Below are positions 7,747-16,208 of a DNA stretch of 64,000 nt, one piece after another. The position numbers and the translations under genes were made by a program. Within the stretch, counting starts at the first letter, position 1, and every line of letters begins with the position of its first letter. The stretch is taken from positions 62,001 to 126,000 of the forward strand of contig QAMT01000023.1 of assembly GCA_003150755.1 (NCBI GenBank), in the 5' to 3' direction. The DNA comes from Phascolarctobacterium sp. GTDB taxonomy: Bacteria; Bacillota; Negativicutes; Acidaminococcales; Acidaminococcaceae. The notes under the pieces were generated by a model that saw nothing but the letters and a program-made list of their open reading frames with translations, was not told the DNA's origin and made no database searches.

Positions 7747-8955
7747 TTACAATTTTATAATGCGGCGGCAGATATTGACCGTATCATGCGCAATTACCAG
7801 TTCTTCGTTGGTAGGGATAACGAAAATTTTTACCTTGGCGCCGTCGATGCTTATCTCCTGATTTTTGCCGCGGACCTTGTTTTTCTGCGTATCAATGCCG
7901 GTACCGAGGTATTCCAGCCCTTCGCAGATTTTTTCGCGCATGGACGGTGAATTTTCTCCAAGCCCGGCAGTAAAAACAATTGCATCAACGCCGCCCATCG
8001 CCGCCGTATAAGCACCGATATATTTTTTAACGCGGTACGCAAAAACATCTATCGCCAGTTGGCTGCGTTCGTCGCCACGCGCCGCTGCGCTTTCCAAATC
8101 CCTGAAATCGCTGGAAAGCCCGCTGATGCCCAAAACACCGCTGCGGCGGTTTAAATAATCGTCAATCTGCTCGGCATCCATATTTTCTTTTTCCATCAAA
8201 AACGGGATAATTGCCGGGTCAATCTCACCGGAGCGCGTGCCCATAACAAGTCCGTCCAAAGGTGTGTAGCCCATGCTGGTGTCGATGCTTCTGCCGTATT
8301 TGACGGCCGCAACGCTGGAGCCGTTGCCGAGATGGCAGGTTATAATGCGGTAATCTGCCGTTTCGCCGCCCATCATTTTGGCAGCCTCCTGCGCTACAAA
8401 TTTATGGGAAGTGCCGTGAAAACCATACCGGCGCACGCCGTATTTTACATACAGCTCATACGGCAGACCGTACAAATATGCTTCCTTGGGCATCGTCTGA
8501 TGAAAAGCCGTATCAAAAACAACAACCTGCGGTACATTGGGCATCAGCGCCATGCAAGCCTTAATGCCGTTAAGGTTGGACGGATTGTGCAGCGGCGCAA
8601 GCTCGGCGCACTCGTTGATGCCTTCCAGCACATCCGGAGTCACCAGAACAGACTCTGCAAAACGCTCGCCGCCATGTACAACGCGGTGCCCGACAGCGTC
8701 AATCTCGTTCATGCTTTTAATAACGCCGTAATCCTTGTTGGTCAGCGCCTCTACCGCCAGCTTAATGCCAAAGGTGTGGTTGGGCACATCCACATTAATA
8801 TCAACGGTATATTTCCCTTCCGGCGTATGCTTCAGCACCGAGCCGTCCATGCCGATACGTTCAATCAGCCCTTTAGCCAGCACAGACTTGTCGTCCATAT
8901 TTATCAGCTGATATTTTATAGAAGAACTTCCGCAATTAACAACAAAAACCTTCAC
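7747..8955 (-). CDS. ackA: Acetate kinase
   Basis: Interconverts acetyl-phosphate + ADP and acetate + ATP, usually the ATP-yielding last step of acetate fermentation. The 402-residue protein has the ASKHA fold signatures: N-terminal VFVVNCGSSSIKYQ, the HRVVHGG motif, FDTAFHQTMP, and GFHGTSHK. The start is a GTG at 8955 with AAGGGGTGA about 8 bases upstream. No pta gene is adjacent. It is divergent from tmcAL, whose enzyme uses acetate and ATP, which may be coincidence. Confidence 0.97.
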   Translation of the reverse strand: MKVFVVNCGSSSIKYQLINMDDKSVLAKGLIERIGMDGSVLKHTPEGKYTVDINVDVPNHTFGIKLAVEALTNKDYGVIKSMNEIDAVGHRVVHGGERFAESVLVTPDVLEGINECAELAPLHNPSNLNGIKACMALMPNVPQVVVFDTAFHQTMPKEAYLYGLPYELYVKYGVRRYGFHGTSHKFVAQEAAKMMGGETADYRIITCHLGNGSSVAAVKYGRSIDTSMGYTPLDGLVMGTRSGEIDPAIIPFLMEKENMDAEQIDDYLNRRSGVLGISGLSSDFRDLESAAARGDERSQLAIDVFAYRVKKYIGAYTAAMGGVDAIVFTAGLGENSPSMREKICEGLEYLGTGIDTQKNKVRGKNQEISIDGAKVKIFVIPTNEELVIAHDTVNICRRIIKL

Positions 8956-8980
8956 TCTATTTTCACCCCTTAAAAAAATT

Positions 8981-9009
8981 TTGCACTAATGGGTAAATTC
9001 TAATATACT
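8981..9009 (+). promoter_or_regulatory. Promoter of tmcAL, with a palindrome on its -10
   Basis: TTGCAC (8981-8986), 17 bp, TATACT (9004-9009), 56 bp before tmcAL. The -10 forms the left arm of a perfect palindrome TATACT-ATC-AGTATA (9004-9018). The palindrome lies in the ackA/tmcAL divergent region and could be an operator or the overlap of two promoters. Confidence 0.7.
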
Positions 9010-9064
9010 ATCAGTATACACTATTAAACTTTCAACTGCCAGTAAAACTTTGTATGGAGAACCT

Positions 9065-10288
9065 ATGAAAAATTCTATCGGCATTATAGCTGAATACAAT
9101 CCCTTCCACAACGGGCACGCCCTGCACCTTGCCGAAGCACGCCGCCTGGCGGGAGAAAACTTGCCCGCCGTTGCTGTGATGAGCGGCAGTTTTGTGCAGC
9201 GCGGCGAGCTTGCTTTTGCCTCCAAATGGCTGCGCGCACGCTGCGCCGTGCTTTGCGGCATTGATGCCGTTTTTGAACTGCCAACAGCGTTCAGCTGCCG
9301 CAGCGCAGAATTTTTTGCCTGCGGCGCAGTACAGCTTTTAGCAGCAACAGGCGCTATAAAATATCTCGCCTTCGGGGCGGAAACCGCTGACGCAGACACG
9401 CTCATGCAGGCAGCAGCTTACATCAACGGCAGCCAAAACAAACTGCGTGATATAATTCAAAGCGGCAGTTCCTACGCCGTTGCCCAATCGCAGCTTTTAA
9501 AAGACGCAGGCATCAGCTTTGCCGCCGACCAGTCCAACGACATTTTGGCGCTGGAATACTGCCGCGCCCTGCAAAAATACGCGCCGGACATCAAACCGCT
9601 TGTTATCCGCCGCTGCGGCGCAGGCTATAACGACACAGCCATTAGCCAAAGCTTTGCCAGTGCCAGCGCCATCCGCACGGAATATAACGCAAATGGCTTG
9701 ACGGATAAAATTTTGCAGCAGCTGCCCACGCAGATACAGCAGCTTATTAAAGAAGCAGGCTCAAACGGCCTGCTTGGCTATGACCAGAATATTTTAAACG
9801 CATTAGTGCTTTACCGGCTGCAAATGCTCACGCCGGAGCAAATTGCCGCTACCTGCGAATGCAGCGAAGGGCTGGAACACCGCTTAAAACAATTGACCGC
9901 TGCTTCATCATTACAAGAAATTGTTGACGCAGCCGCAACCAAACGCTATACCAAATCACGCATTCGCCGCCTTTTAATGCAGCTTTTACTTGATACCAAT
10001 AAAAATTTTTTAACACAGGCCAAACCGCAATATCTGCGCCTGCTTGCCTTTAACAGCCGCGGCAGCAACTTGCTTTCACAAATGCGCACAACAGCAAAAC
10101 TGCCCATCATTACCAAACTTGGACGCAATTTTAAAAACTGCCGCACCGGCGATGACGCACGCGACGCCAAAATAATCCGGCAGTTACAGCTTGATACCAG
10201 CGCCGCCAACATTGCCGGACTGCTGCGCCCAAACCACCAAAACAACTATAACAGCGATTTTTATAATTCGCCCCATTTTATACGCTAA
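9065..10288 (+). CDS. tmcAL: tRNA(Met) cytidine acetate ligase TmcAL
   Basis: Formerly YlbM. In B. subtilis it activates acetate with ATP and acetylates the wobble cytidine of elongator tRNA-Met. The 407-residue protein begins MKNSIGIIAEYNPFHNGH, with the nucleotidyltransferase H(x)GH motif at the N-terminus. The ATG at 9065 is preferred to an in-frame ATG 15 bases upstream because that upstream region holds the GGAGA site. In B. subtilis ylbM, ylbN (yceD) and rpmF are neighbours too, and coaD and rsmD are nearby, so the cluster is conserved. Confidence 0.93.
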   Translation: MKNSIGIIAEYNPFHNGHALHLAEARRLAGENLPAVAVMSGSFVQRGELAFASKWLRARCAVLCGIDAVFELPTAFSCRSAEFFACGAVQLLAATGAIKYLAFGAETADADTLMQAAAYINGSQNKLRDIIQSGSSYAVAQSQLLKDAGISFAADQSNDILALEYCRALQKYAPDIKPLVIRRCGAGYNDTAISQSFASASAIRTEYNANGLTDKILQQLPTQIQQLIKEAGSNGLLGYDQNILNALVLYRLQMLTPEQIAATCECSEGLEHRLKQLTAASSLQEIVDAAATKRYTKSRIRRLLMQLLLDTNKNFLTQAKPQYLRLLAFNSRGSNLLSQMRTTAKLPIITKLGRNFKNCRTGDDARDAKIIRQLQLDTSAANIAGLLRPNHQNNYNSDFYNSPHFIR

Positions 10289-10295
10289 AAAAATT

Positions 10296-10329
10296 AAGCC
10301 GCTTACCCATGTCGGTAAACGGCTTTTAT
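10296..10329. terminator. Bidirectional terminator between tmcAL and the coiled-coil gene
   Basis: Stem AAGCCGCTTACC / GGTAAACGGCTT with one internal mismatch and a short loop, followed by TTTTATTATT on the plus strand and AATTTTTTT on the minus strand. It sits between two convergent genes. Confidence 0.85.
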
Positions 10330-10337
10330 TATTGGTA

Positions 10338-10937
10338 TTATTTTTCTTCTTCGTCTTCCGGTTCTTCATCGCCGTAATATTCATTCTGCGGCGCAGCAAG
10401 TTTACGGCGTTCATCGTTAACGGACGCACGGTTATCATTCAGCCCCTGCAAAGCAGACTGCAAATTGCCGCTTAAATATGCCAGCATATCGTCGGCATAT
10501 TGCAGCACATCCATTTTTACGCGCTCGGCATACGCATCGGCTTCTTCTTTAATCTCCTGCTGATTGCGCAAAGCCGTATTTTTAACATCTTCGGCAAAAG
10601 CCTGTGCCTGCTGCACAACCTCTTCCTGGCGCAGCAAACGCTCAGCTTCGGCCTTGGCAATTTCCACAATGCGGTCAGCCTCGGTTTTAGCCTGCAATAC
10701 AATGTTATCGGCATCCTCATGCGCCTTGTTTACAATAGCCTTCTGCTCCTCCAGCAGCTTGGCAGCGCTTTTAACCTCGCGGGGAATGGCTTCCTTCAGG
10801 TCATCAAGGATTTCTGCCAGGTCGCTTTCCTCCACGATAATTTTATCAGTCAGCGGAATCCTGCTGGCAGCAGAAATAAGATTATACATTTCGTCAAAAA
10901 TTCTGTCTAAGGTTGCACTTGTACTTTTGTCAATCAT
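10338..10937 (-). CDS. Coiled-coil protein, ATP-synthase subunit b-like
   Basis: A 199-residue protein without transmembrane segments, mostly one long charged helix (about 50-170, rich in A, E, K and R) with a strongly acidic tail. Proteins of this kind are often labelled V-type ATPase subunit or DivIVA-like because of the coiled coil, not because of shown function. It lies 15 bp downstream of coaD on the same strand and is probably cotranscribed. The N-terminal 45 residues are less repetitive and may form a separate small domain. Function unknown. Confidence 0.75.
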   Translation of the reverse strand: MIDKSTSATLDRIFDEMYNLISAASRIPLTDKIIVEESDLAEILDDLKEAIPREVKSAAKLLEEQKAIVNKAHEDADNIVLQAKTEADRIVEIAKAEAERLLRQEEVVQQAQAFAEDVKNTALRNQQEIKEEADAYAERVKMDVLQYADDMLAYLSGNLQSALQGLNDNRASVNDERRKLAAPQNEYYGDEEPEDEEEK

Positions 10938-10952
10938 CGTACCATCCTCTTT

Positions 10953-11450
10953 CTATACCAATAACTGTTTTTCAGCCAGCAGCTCCTTAATGCGCGCCTC
11001 TACATTTTCGGGCACAAGGCCGTGAATGCAGCCGCCGAACGTAGCCAGCTCGCGCACGCCGGACGAACTTAAAAACGAATAATTGGAATTGGTCATAATA
11101 AAAACCGTCTCCAGATTGTTATCAATTTTTTTAATCAGCAGCGCACGCTGAAACTCATATTCAAAATCAGTAAAAGCACGCAAGCCTCTGACGATAAAGG
11201 GCGCCTGTTCCTGCTTGCAAAACTCGTTTAGCAGGCCCGAAAAGCAGGTAACCCTGGCATTCGGGATATGCGCCGTCGCCATGCGCAGCATTTCAACACG
11301 TTCTTCCATGCTGAACATAGCCTTTTCCTTTCCCGGATTGTGGAACACACTGATGACAATCTCATCAAACATCTGGCTTGCCCGTTCAAAAATATCTAAA
11401 TGGCCCTTGGTTACCGGGTCGAAACTACCCGGGCAAATTGCTCTGCGCAC
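10953..11450 (-). CDS. coaD: Phosphopantetheine adenylyltransferase
   Basis: Fourth step of coenzyme A synthesis: 4'-phosphopantetheine + ATP to dephospho-CoA. The 165-residue protein shows the nucleotidyltransferase motif in PGSFDPVTKGHLDI (His17) and the C-terminal FLSSSGVREL signature. It starts at a GTG (11450) with AGGAGGT upstream. It follows rsmD, the usual Firmicute pair, and precedes the coiled-coil gene. Confidence 0.96.
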   Translation of the reverse strand: MRRAICPGSFDPVTKGHLDIFERASQMFDEIVISVFHNPGKEKAMFSMEERVEMLRMATAHIPNARVTCFSGLLNEFCKQEQAPFIVRGLRAFTDFEYEFQRALLIKKIDNNLETVFIMTNSNYSFLSSSGVRELATFGGCIHGLVPENVEARIKELLAEKQLLV

Positions 11451-11549
11451 AATTTTGACCTCCTAAAACATCTGCTTTGCAGACAGTTATTATATGGCAA
11501 TATTCTACATTAAATTTAATAATCCTTTAAATTGCCACACCTTTTACCA

Positions 11550-11577
11550 ATTGTAACATATTTTTATATTTTTGCAA
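11550..11577 (-). promoter_or_regulatory. Promoter of coaD
   Basis: TTGCAA (11572-11577), 16 bp, TACAAT (11550-11555) on the minus strand. It overlaps the 3' end of rsmD and would give coaD its own transcript with a leader of about 100 bases. Read by eye. Confidence 0.55.
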
Positions 11578-12121
11578 AACGAATAAAACTTATTTTTGTT
11601 TCGCCGTAGGTTTGGCAGCGCACCAGCTCAAAATTTTCCGGCATTACGCCGATATCGTCATGCGCCGAATGTTCTGCCACAAGATAGCCGCCGTCATTTA
11701 AAAGCGGGCTTTGTGCCAGCGCAGCTATAACCGCCTGCACCAGTCCTTTATTATAGGGCGGGTCGGCAAAAACAAAATCAAAACGCAAGCCTTTTTTATA
11801 CAGCCTGTCAATAAGCTGCACGGCGTCGCCTAAAAGCGTTTCCGTTTCATTTTCCGCGCGGCATTTGGCAATATTACTCTGCACAAGGCGCAGCGACTCG
11901 CGGCTCATATCCGTAAAAACAATATGCTCCGCCCCGCGGCTCCAGCACTCCAAACCAAGATTGCCTGTACCGGCAAACAAATCCAGCACCCTTGCACCTG
12001 CAATTTTGCTGCCGATAATATTAAACAGCGATTCCTTCACGCGGTCCGCCGTCGGGCGCACATCCCAGTTTTTCGGCGTTGTCAGCTTCAGCCCGCGCGC
12101 TTTGCCTGTAATAATCCTCAT
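11564..12121 (-). CDS. rsmD: 16S rRNA (guanine966-N2)-methyltransferase RsmD
   Basis: SAM-dependent methyltransferase acting on G966 of 16S rRNA. The 185-residue protein begins MRIITGKARGLKL, has the SAM-binding motif VLDLFAGTGNLGLE (about 45-58) and the catalytic DPPY in FADPPYNKG. Length and motifs match RsmD. It is followed by coaD as in many Firmicutes and is divergent from the DUF4127 gene. Confidence 0.94.
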   Translation of the reverse strand: MRIITGKARGLKLTTPKNWDVRPTADRVKESLFNIIGSKIAGARVLDLFAGTGNLGLECWSRGAEHIVFTDMSRESLRLVQSNIAKCRAENETETLLGDAVQLIDRLYKKGLRFDFVFADPPYNKGLVQAVIAALAQSPLLNDGGYLVAEHSAHDDIGVMPENFELVRCQTYGETKISFIRFAKI

Positions 12122-12182
12122 TTAAAAAACTCCGTACTTGTAATATAATATCTATAATCATACGCTGCAAAGGAGGACGCTC

Positions 12183-13820
12183 ATGAAAAAATGCTTCTGG
12201 CTTTTTCTCTTCGCCATTTGCAGCTATCTTTTTTACTTTTTCAGTTTGCCTGCCAGCACGCCTTACGCGCCCGCGCCGCTGCCCATGCAGGATAAAATGC
12301 TTCTGCTCCCGCTGGACAGCCGCCCGCCCTGCACCACTCTGGCACAGGATTTAGGCAGGCTTGCCTCCATAGATGTAATTGTACCTCCAAACGGGCTTCT
12401 TGACAACTATCACACGCCAGCCAACCGCACAAAATTAACGGACTGGCTTAATAAAAACATACAAAATTATCCTGCCGCCGTTATCTCCGGCGACCTTTTA
12501 ATTCACGGCGGGCTGCTCGGCTCGCGCCTGCCGCTTGGCATAAACGCTGATGAAGCCGCCTTTTTGAAAACGCTTGCCAATTTGCCGCCAGGTGCTGATG
12601 TTACCGTATTTTCCATCATACCCCGCCTGCTCGTCAGCGACAGCCTGCTGCCCGATGCCTGGTATCAGTGGCACCTGATGCGTTATTCTACCTTGCAGGA
12701 CATTGTAGAACAATTCAGCGATTTTCATTCTACACGAGAACTGGAAGCCATCAAAGCTAAAATTCCGGCAGAAATCCTGGAAAAATATAATGTGCTTTAC
12801 CAGAATAACAACGAATTTAACAAACAGCTTGCCGCCTTATGCGGAGCAAAAAACTACACACTCATCATCGGGCAGGACGATGCCCAGCCCTTTGGACTGC
12901 CTAACCGCAACCGCACCCACGCAGATGCCTATATGCACCGCTATGGCTTAAACAGCAAAAGCCTTAGCACCTGCGGCGCGGACGAAATTGCCCAGATGCT
13001 GGTAGCACGCCGCTTTTGCAGCACACATAATTATAAACCAAAATATTATATCGAATATACTACTCCCAACGCGGCTGTTGCCATTATGCCCTACATGGCG
13101 GTAACGGCGGAAGCAGCGTTGATTGACAAAATTAAATTTTGCGGCGGCACAGTTACAGATAACCAGACTGACGCCGATGTAATACTGTTTGTGCATTGCG
13201 GCAACGCCAAACACCCGGCAACAACCGCCATGGCGCAGCGCCTGTGTGAACTGCTTGATGAAGGTAAAAATGTTGCCGTTATCGACAGCAGCGACGATTA
13301 CGAAAGCAGCCAAATGCTTTTGCCAAAACTTTTGACTGACAGCGTCCCCATCAATAAACTTGCGTCCTACGCCGCCTGGAATACCTTCGGCAACGCGGCA
13401 GGCACAGCAATCGCGCAAAGCGCAATTTTTACCGGCCAGCAAAAAATCCTGCCCAAGCAGCAATTACCAAGCCTTTACGCGCAAAACCTTAATTTTACAG
13501 TGGCCCGCCTGCTGGACGACTTTGCCTATCAAAAACTTCTGCACGCACGTTTAAGCAGCGAACTGAAACTGCGCGGCGCAGACCCTGTTGAACTTACAGC
13601 CAGCTACAAAACCTTTGCCGAAAATATTATCGAAGGCTTTATTTACAGCCAAAAGCGCAGCTTGCTTTATCAAAATCTGGGCTGCACACCCTTTTACAGC
13701 GACGGCACAAACAACTATTACTTAACTGTCATCAATACCGAAAGCCGCCTGCCCTGGAACAGGATTTTTGAAATTGACCTGCGCACACAATGCAAATACG
13801 GCATAAGCGGCAAAAACTAA
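12183..13820 (+). CDS. DUF4127 family exported protein
   Basis: A 545-residue protein with an N-terminal signal or anchor (KKCFWLFLFAICSYLFYFF, about 2-20), then LLPLDSRPPCT (about 39-49), the opening typical of DUF4127. The family is found mainly in Firmicutes and has no established biochemical role as far as I know. Further motifs are GDLLIHGGLLGSR (about 101-113) and GQDDAQPFGLPNR (about 235-247), whose Asp and Asn residues could bind a metal or sugar. The ATG has AAAGGAGGA 7 bases upstream. It stands alone, ended by a terminator, and is not clearly linked to the recombinase that follows. Confidence 0.8.
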   Translation: MKKCFWLFLFAICSYLFYFFSLPASTPYAPAPLPMQDKMLLLPLDSRPPCTTLAQDLGRLASIDVIVPPNGLLDNYHTPANRTKLTDWLNKNIQNYPAAVISGDLLIHGGLLGSRLPLGINADEAAFLKTLANLPPGADVTVFSIIPRLLVSDSLLPDAWYQWHLMRYSTLQDIVEQFSDFHSTRELEAIKAKIPAEILEKYNVLYQNNNEFNKQLAALCGAKNYTLIIGQDDAQPFGLPNRNRTHADAYMHRYGLNSKSLSTCGADEIAQMLVARRFCSTHNYKPKYYIEYTTPNAAVAIMPYMAVTAEAALIDKIKFCGGTVTDNQTDADVILFVHCGNAKHPATTAMAQRLCELLDEGKNVAVIDSSDDYESSQMLLPKLLTDSVPINKLASYAAWNTFGNAAGTAIAQSAIFTGQQKILPKQQLPSLYAQNLNFTVARLLDDFAYQKLLHARLSSELKLRGADPVELTASYKTFAENIIEGFIYSQKRSLLYQNLGCTPFYSDGTNNYYLTVINTESRLPWNRIFEIDLRTQCKYGISGKN

Positions 13821-13835
13821 AATTATAAACCAAAG

Positions 13836-13866
13836 CAGCTATGAAAAACTTCATAGCTGTTTTTTT
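13836..13866 (+). terminator. Terminator after the DUF4127 gene
   Basis: Perfect 10-bp stem CAGCTATGAA / TTCATAGCTG with AAAC loop, then TTTTTTT. Confidence 0.92.
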
Positions 13867-13883
13867 ATGCTTATTTTTATTTG

Positions 13884-13931
13884 ATGGTTAACAAAACTTA
13901 CCAAAATACCGTTTTATGGTTAGATAAACTT
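13884..13931 (+). repeat. 16-bp direct repeat upstream of the recombinase gene
   Basis: ATGGTTAACAAAACTT (13884-13899) and ATGGTTAGATAAACTT (13916-13931) match at 13 of 16 positions and start 32 bp apart, about three helical turns. They lie directly before the ribosome binding site of the serine recombinase, so they may be a protein-binding pair for autoregulation or recombination. Confidence 0.5.
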
Positions 13932-13948
13932 TTTAGGAGGTATGTAGT

Positions 13949-14560
13949 TTGACCAATAATATTTATGGCTATATCCGCGTAAGCAGTTATGACCAAAACG
14001 AAGACAGGCAGCTTATTGTAATGGAAAAAATGCAGATACCGGGCAAAAATTTATACATTGATAAGCAGTCCGGCAAAAATTTTGAACGCCCGCAATATAA
14101 AAAACTGCTGCGCAAACTAAAAACAGGCGATGTGCTTTATATCAAAAGCATCGACCGCCTGGGCAGAAACTACGCCGAAATTTTAGAGCAATGGCGTTAC
14201 CTTACCAAAATAAAAAAGATTGACATTGTTGTGCTTGATATGCCGCTTTTGGATACGCGCATCGGCAAAGACCTGATGGGCACATTTTTAAGCGATATAG
14301 TCTTGCAGGTACTTTCTTTTGCCGCTGAAAATGAAAGAATCAACATCCGCCAGCGTCAGGCAGAAGGCATAGCCGCCGCAAAAGCACGCGGCATACGCTT
14401 TGGCAGGCCGCCCAAACCGCTGCCGGGTAATTTCCACGCAGCCTATCAAAAATGGAAGGCCGGTAAAATAACCGGCACCGTAGCCGCCAAAGAGTGCAGC
14501 ATGCCGCTGACAACCTTCCGCTACCGCGCCCAGCATTACGAAAAGAACAATATATTGTAA
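13949..14560 (+). CDS. Small serine recombinase (resolvase/invertase family)
   Basis: A 203-residue site-specific recombinase. The catalytic domain (about 5-145) begins IYGYIRVSS, placing the nucleophile at Ser12 with Arg10, and has IKSIDRLGRN with Arg70 and Arg73. A long helix holding ENERINIRQRQAEGIA leads into a C-terminal helix-turn-helix (about 180-195), as in Tn3 resolvases and DNA invertases. TTG start with AGGAGG 8 bases upstream. There is no transposase, phage or plasmid gene nearby, so this is not an obvious transposon fragment. A near-perfect inverted repeat lies just downstream, suggesting a local inversion or resolution system. Confidence 0.92.
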   Translation: MTNNIYGYIRVSSYDQNEDRQLIVMEKMQIPGKNLYIDKQSGKNFERPQYKKLLRKLKTGDVLYIKSIDRLGRNYAEILEQWRYLTKIKKIDIVVLDMPLLDTRIGKDLMGTFLSDIVLQVLSFAAENERINIRQRQAEGIAAAKARGIRFGRPPKPLPGNFHAAYQKWKAGKITGTVAAKECSMPLTTFRYRAQHYEKNNIL

Positions 14561-14577
14561 TCCTCCTGATTTACTAT

Positions 14578-14704
14578 AAAGTGTACTTTTTTGTTTTTAA
14601 GTTAAATTAAACATTACCAATTTATTATACCATTAAACCTTGCTTTTTCAAGGATTAAAGGCATTTTAAAATATGTTAAATTAACCTGCAAAAAAGTACA
14701 CTTT
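14578..14704. repeat. 16-bp perfect inverted repeat flanking a 95-bp AT-rich segment
   Basis: AAAGTGTACTTTTTTG (14578-14593) recurs inverted as CAAAAAAGTACACTTT (14689-14704). The repeats lie 18 bp after the serine recombinase stop and 32 bp before the MBOAT start. Between them are 95 bp of AT-rich DNA with no gene, including a second short repeat (GTTAAATTAA at 14601 and 14675) and a small CCTTG/CAAGG hairpin. The right copy is itself nearly symmetrical and overlaps a weak candidate promoter with TATAAA at 14710-14715. They could be recombinase crossover sites or paired operators. Confidence 0.75.
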
Positions 14705-14735
14705 TTTGTTATAAAAATTAGCAAAGGATGGTTTT

Positions 14736-16199
14736 ATGGTTTTTACAACGCCTGTATTTCTCTTTCTATTTTTGCCGTTTACACTCGGTTTATATTTTAT
14801 TATGCAAAAAAGATACAGAAATGCTTTTCTGTTTTTAATGAGCTCTGCGTTCTACTTTTTTGGCGAGCAACGTATGCTCTTTTTAATGTACGGAGTTATA
14901 CTTTTAAATTATTGTACGGCACTTATTTTTAACCGTATTGACCATAAAATACAAGATGCCCTAATAAGTGAATCAAAAGGAAAAAAGCTGAAAAAACTCT
15001 TTCTTTTTATTTGCGTGGCTATTTGCCTTGGTTTATTATGGTATTTTAAATACTGGAATTTTTCTATTGATATTTTTAATAAAACAACAGCATTTATCGG
15101 CATTAACTATCAAATATCACAGGTAGATAAAATTCTTCTGCCGCTCGGCATCAGCTTTTATACTTTCCATGTATTAAGCTATACCTTTGATGTTTATATG
15201 GGTAAAATGAAAGCAGATAAAAATCTGCTTAATTTTATGACCTATGTTTTGATGTTTCCTCAGCTTGTTGCTGGTCCTATCGTAAGATATATTGATATTC
15301 AAAAACAATTTCAGCACCGCACAGTAAGCATCAATGGCTTTTGTAACGGCATCCGCCGTTTTTGTTTTGGTTTTGCCAAAAAGGTACTGATTGCTAACAC
15401 TGTTGCCAAAGCGGCTGATAAAATTTTTGCACTTCCTGCCGCTAACATAGATATGGCGACAGCCTGGCTGGGCGCAGTTTGCTACACGCTGCAAATTTAT
15501 TTTGATTTCAGCGGTTATTCTGATATGGCAATAGGTCTGGCAGCTTTATTCGGCTTTAAATATAAAGAAAACTTCAACTATCCGTATATTTCTAAAACTG
15601 TTGGTGAGTTCTGGCGCAGATGGCATATTTCGCTTTCTACATGGCTGCGCGATTACGTTTATATTAACCTTGGCGGTAACCGCAGCGGCAAAATAAAATA
15701 TTACTTTAACATTTTATTCGTCTTTCTCTGTTCCGGCCTTTGGCACGGCGCAAATATGACTTTTGTGCTGTGGGGTGCATGGTACGGAATCTTTATTATC
15801 ATTGAAAGCATATTTTTAAAAAATTTCTTGCAAAATAAAAATGTATTAGCTCATTTTTACGCCTTGCTTGTTATTATTTTCGGCTGGGTTTTATTTAGAG
15901 CAGACAATGTAAGCTACGCTTTAAATTACTGGCAGCAAATGCTTGATTTCGCTTCTTTCAGTGCAAAAACAGCAGCAGAATATTTACAGAATGACATTTT
16001 AATTGCCATTATCTTCGGCATTATCTTTTCTATTGACTGGCGCACGCCCTATAAAAAATTAGTAATGCGCCCCAAAACAGAAATCAGCTTTATAGCCTTT
16101 AAAACAGTTGGCTATATTTGCGCATTTTTATTATTTGGGCTTTCGGTTATGAGCGTTATGAGCAACACTTATAACCCATTTATTTACTTTAGGTTCTGA
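14736..16199 (+). CDS. MBOAT-family O-acyltransferase, AlgI/PatA-like
   Basis: A 487-residue polytopic membrane protein of the MBOAT family. It transfers acyl groups, usually acetyl, across the membrane to an extracytoplasmic acceptor protein or polymer. About ten or more hydrophobic segments are visible. The catalytic His337 is in SGLWHGANMTFVLWG, and PQLVAGPIVRY and the IYFDFSGYSDMAIG signature are also present. It forms an operon with the AlgJ/AlgX-like gene 9 bp downstream. The pair resembles systems that acetylate alginate, cellulose or peptidoglycan; the target here is unknown. Its base composition is visibly more AT-rich than flanking genes, suggesting acquisition. Confidence 0.92.
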   Translation: MVFTTPVFLFLFLPFTLGLYFIMQKRYRNAFLFLMSSAFYFFGEQRMLFLMYGVILLNYCTALIFNRIDHKIQDALISESKGKKLKKLFLFICVAICLGLLWYFKYWNFSIDIFNKTTAFIGINYQISQVDKILLPLGISFYTFHVLSYTFDVYMGKMKADKNLLNFMTYVLMFPQLVAGPIVRYIDIQKQFQHRTVSINGFCNGIRRFCFGFAKKVLIANTVAKAADKIFALPAANIDMATAWLGAVCYTLQIYFDFSGYSDMAIGLAALFGFKYKENFNYPYISKTVGEFWRRWHISLSTWLRDYVYINLGGNRSGKIKYYFNILFVFLCSGLWHGANMTFVLWGAWYGIFIIIESIFLKNFLQNKNVLAHFYALLVIIFGWVLFRADNVSYALNYWQQMLDFASFSAKTAAEYLQNDILIAIIFGIIFSIDWRTPYKKLVMRPKTEISFIAFKTVGYICAFLLFGLSVMSVMSNTYNPFIYFRF

Positions 16200-16208
16200 G
16201 GTAGCAGC

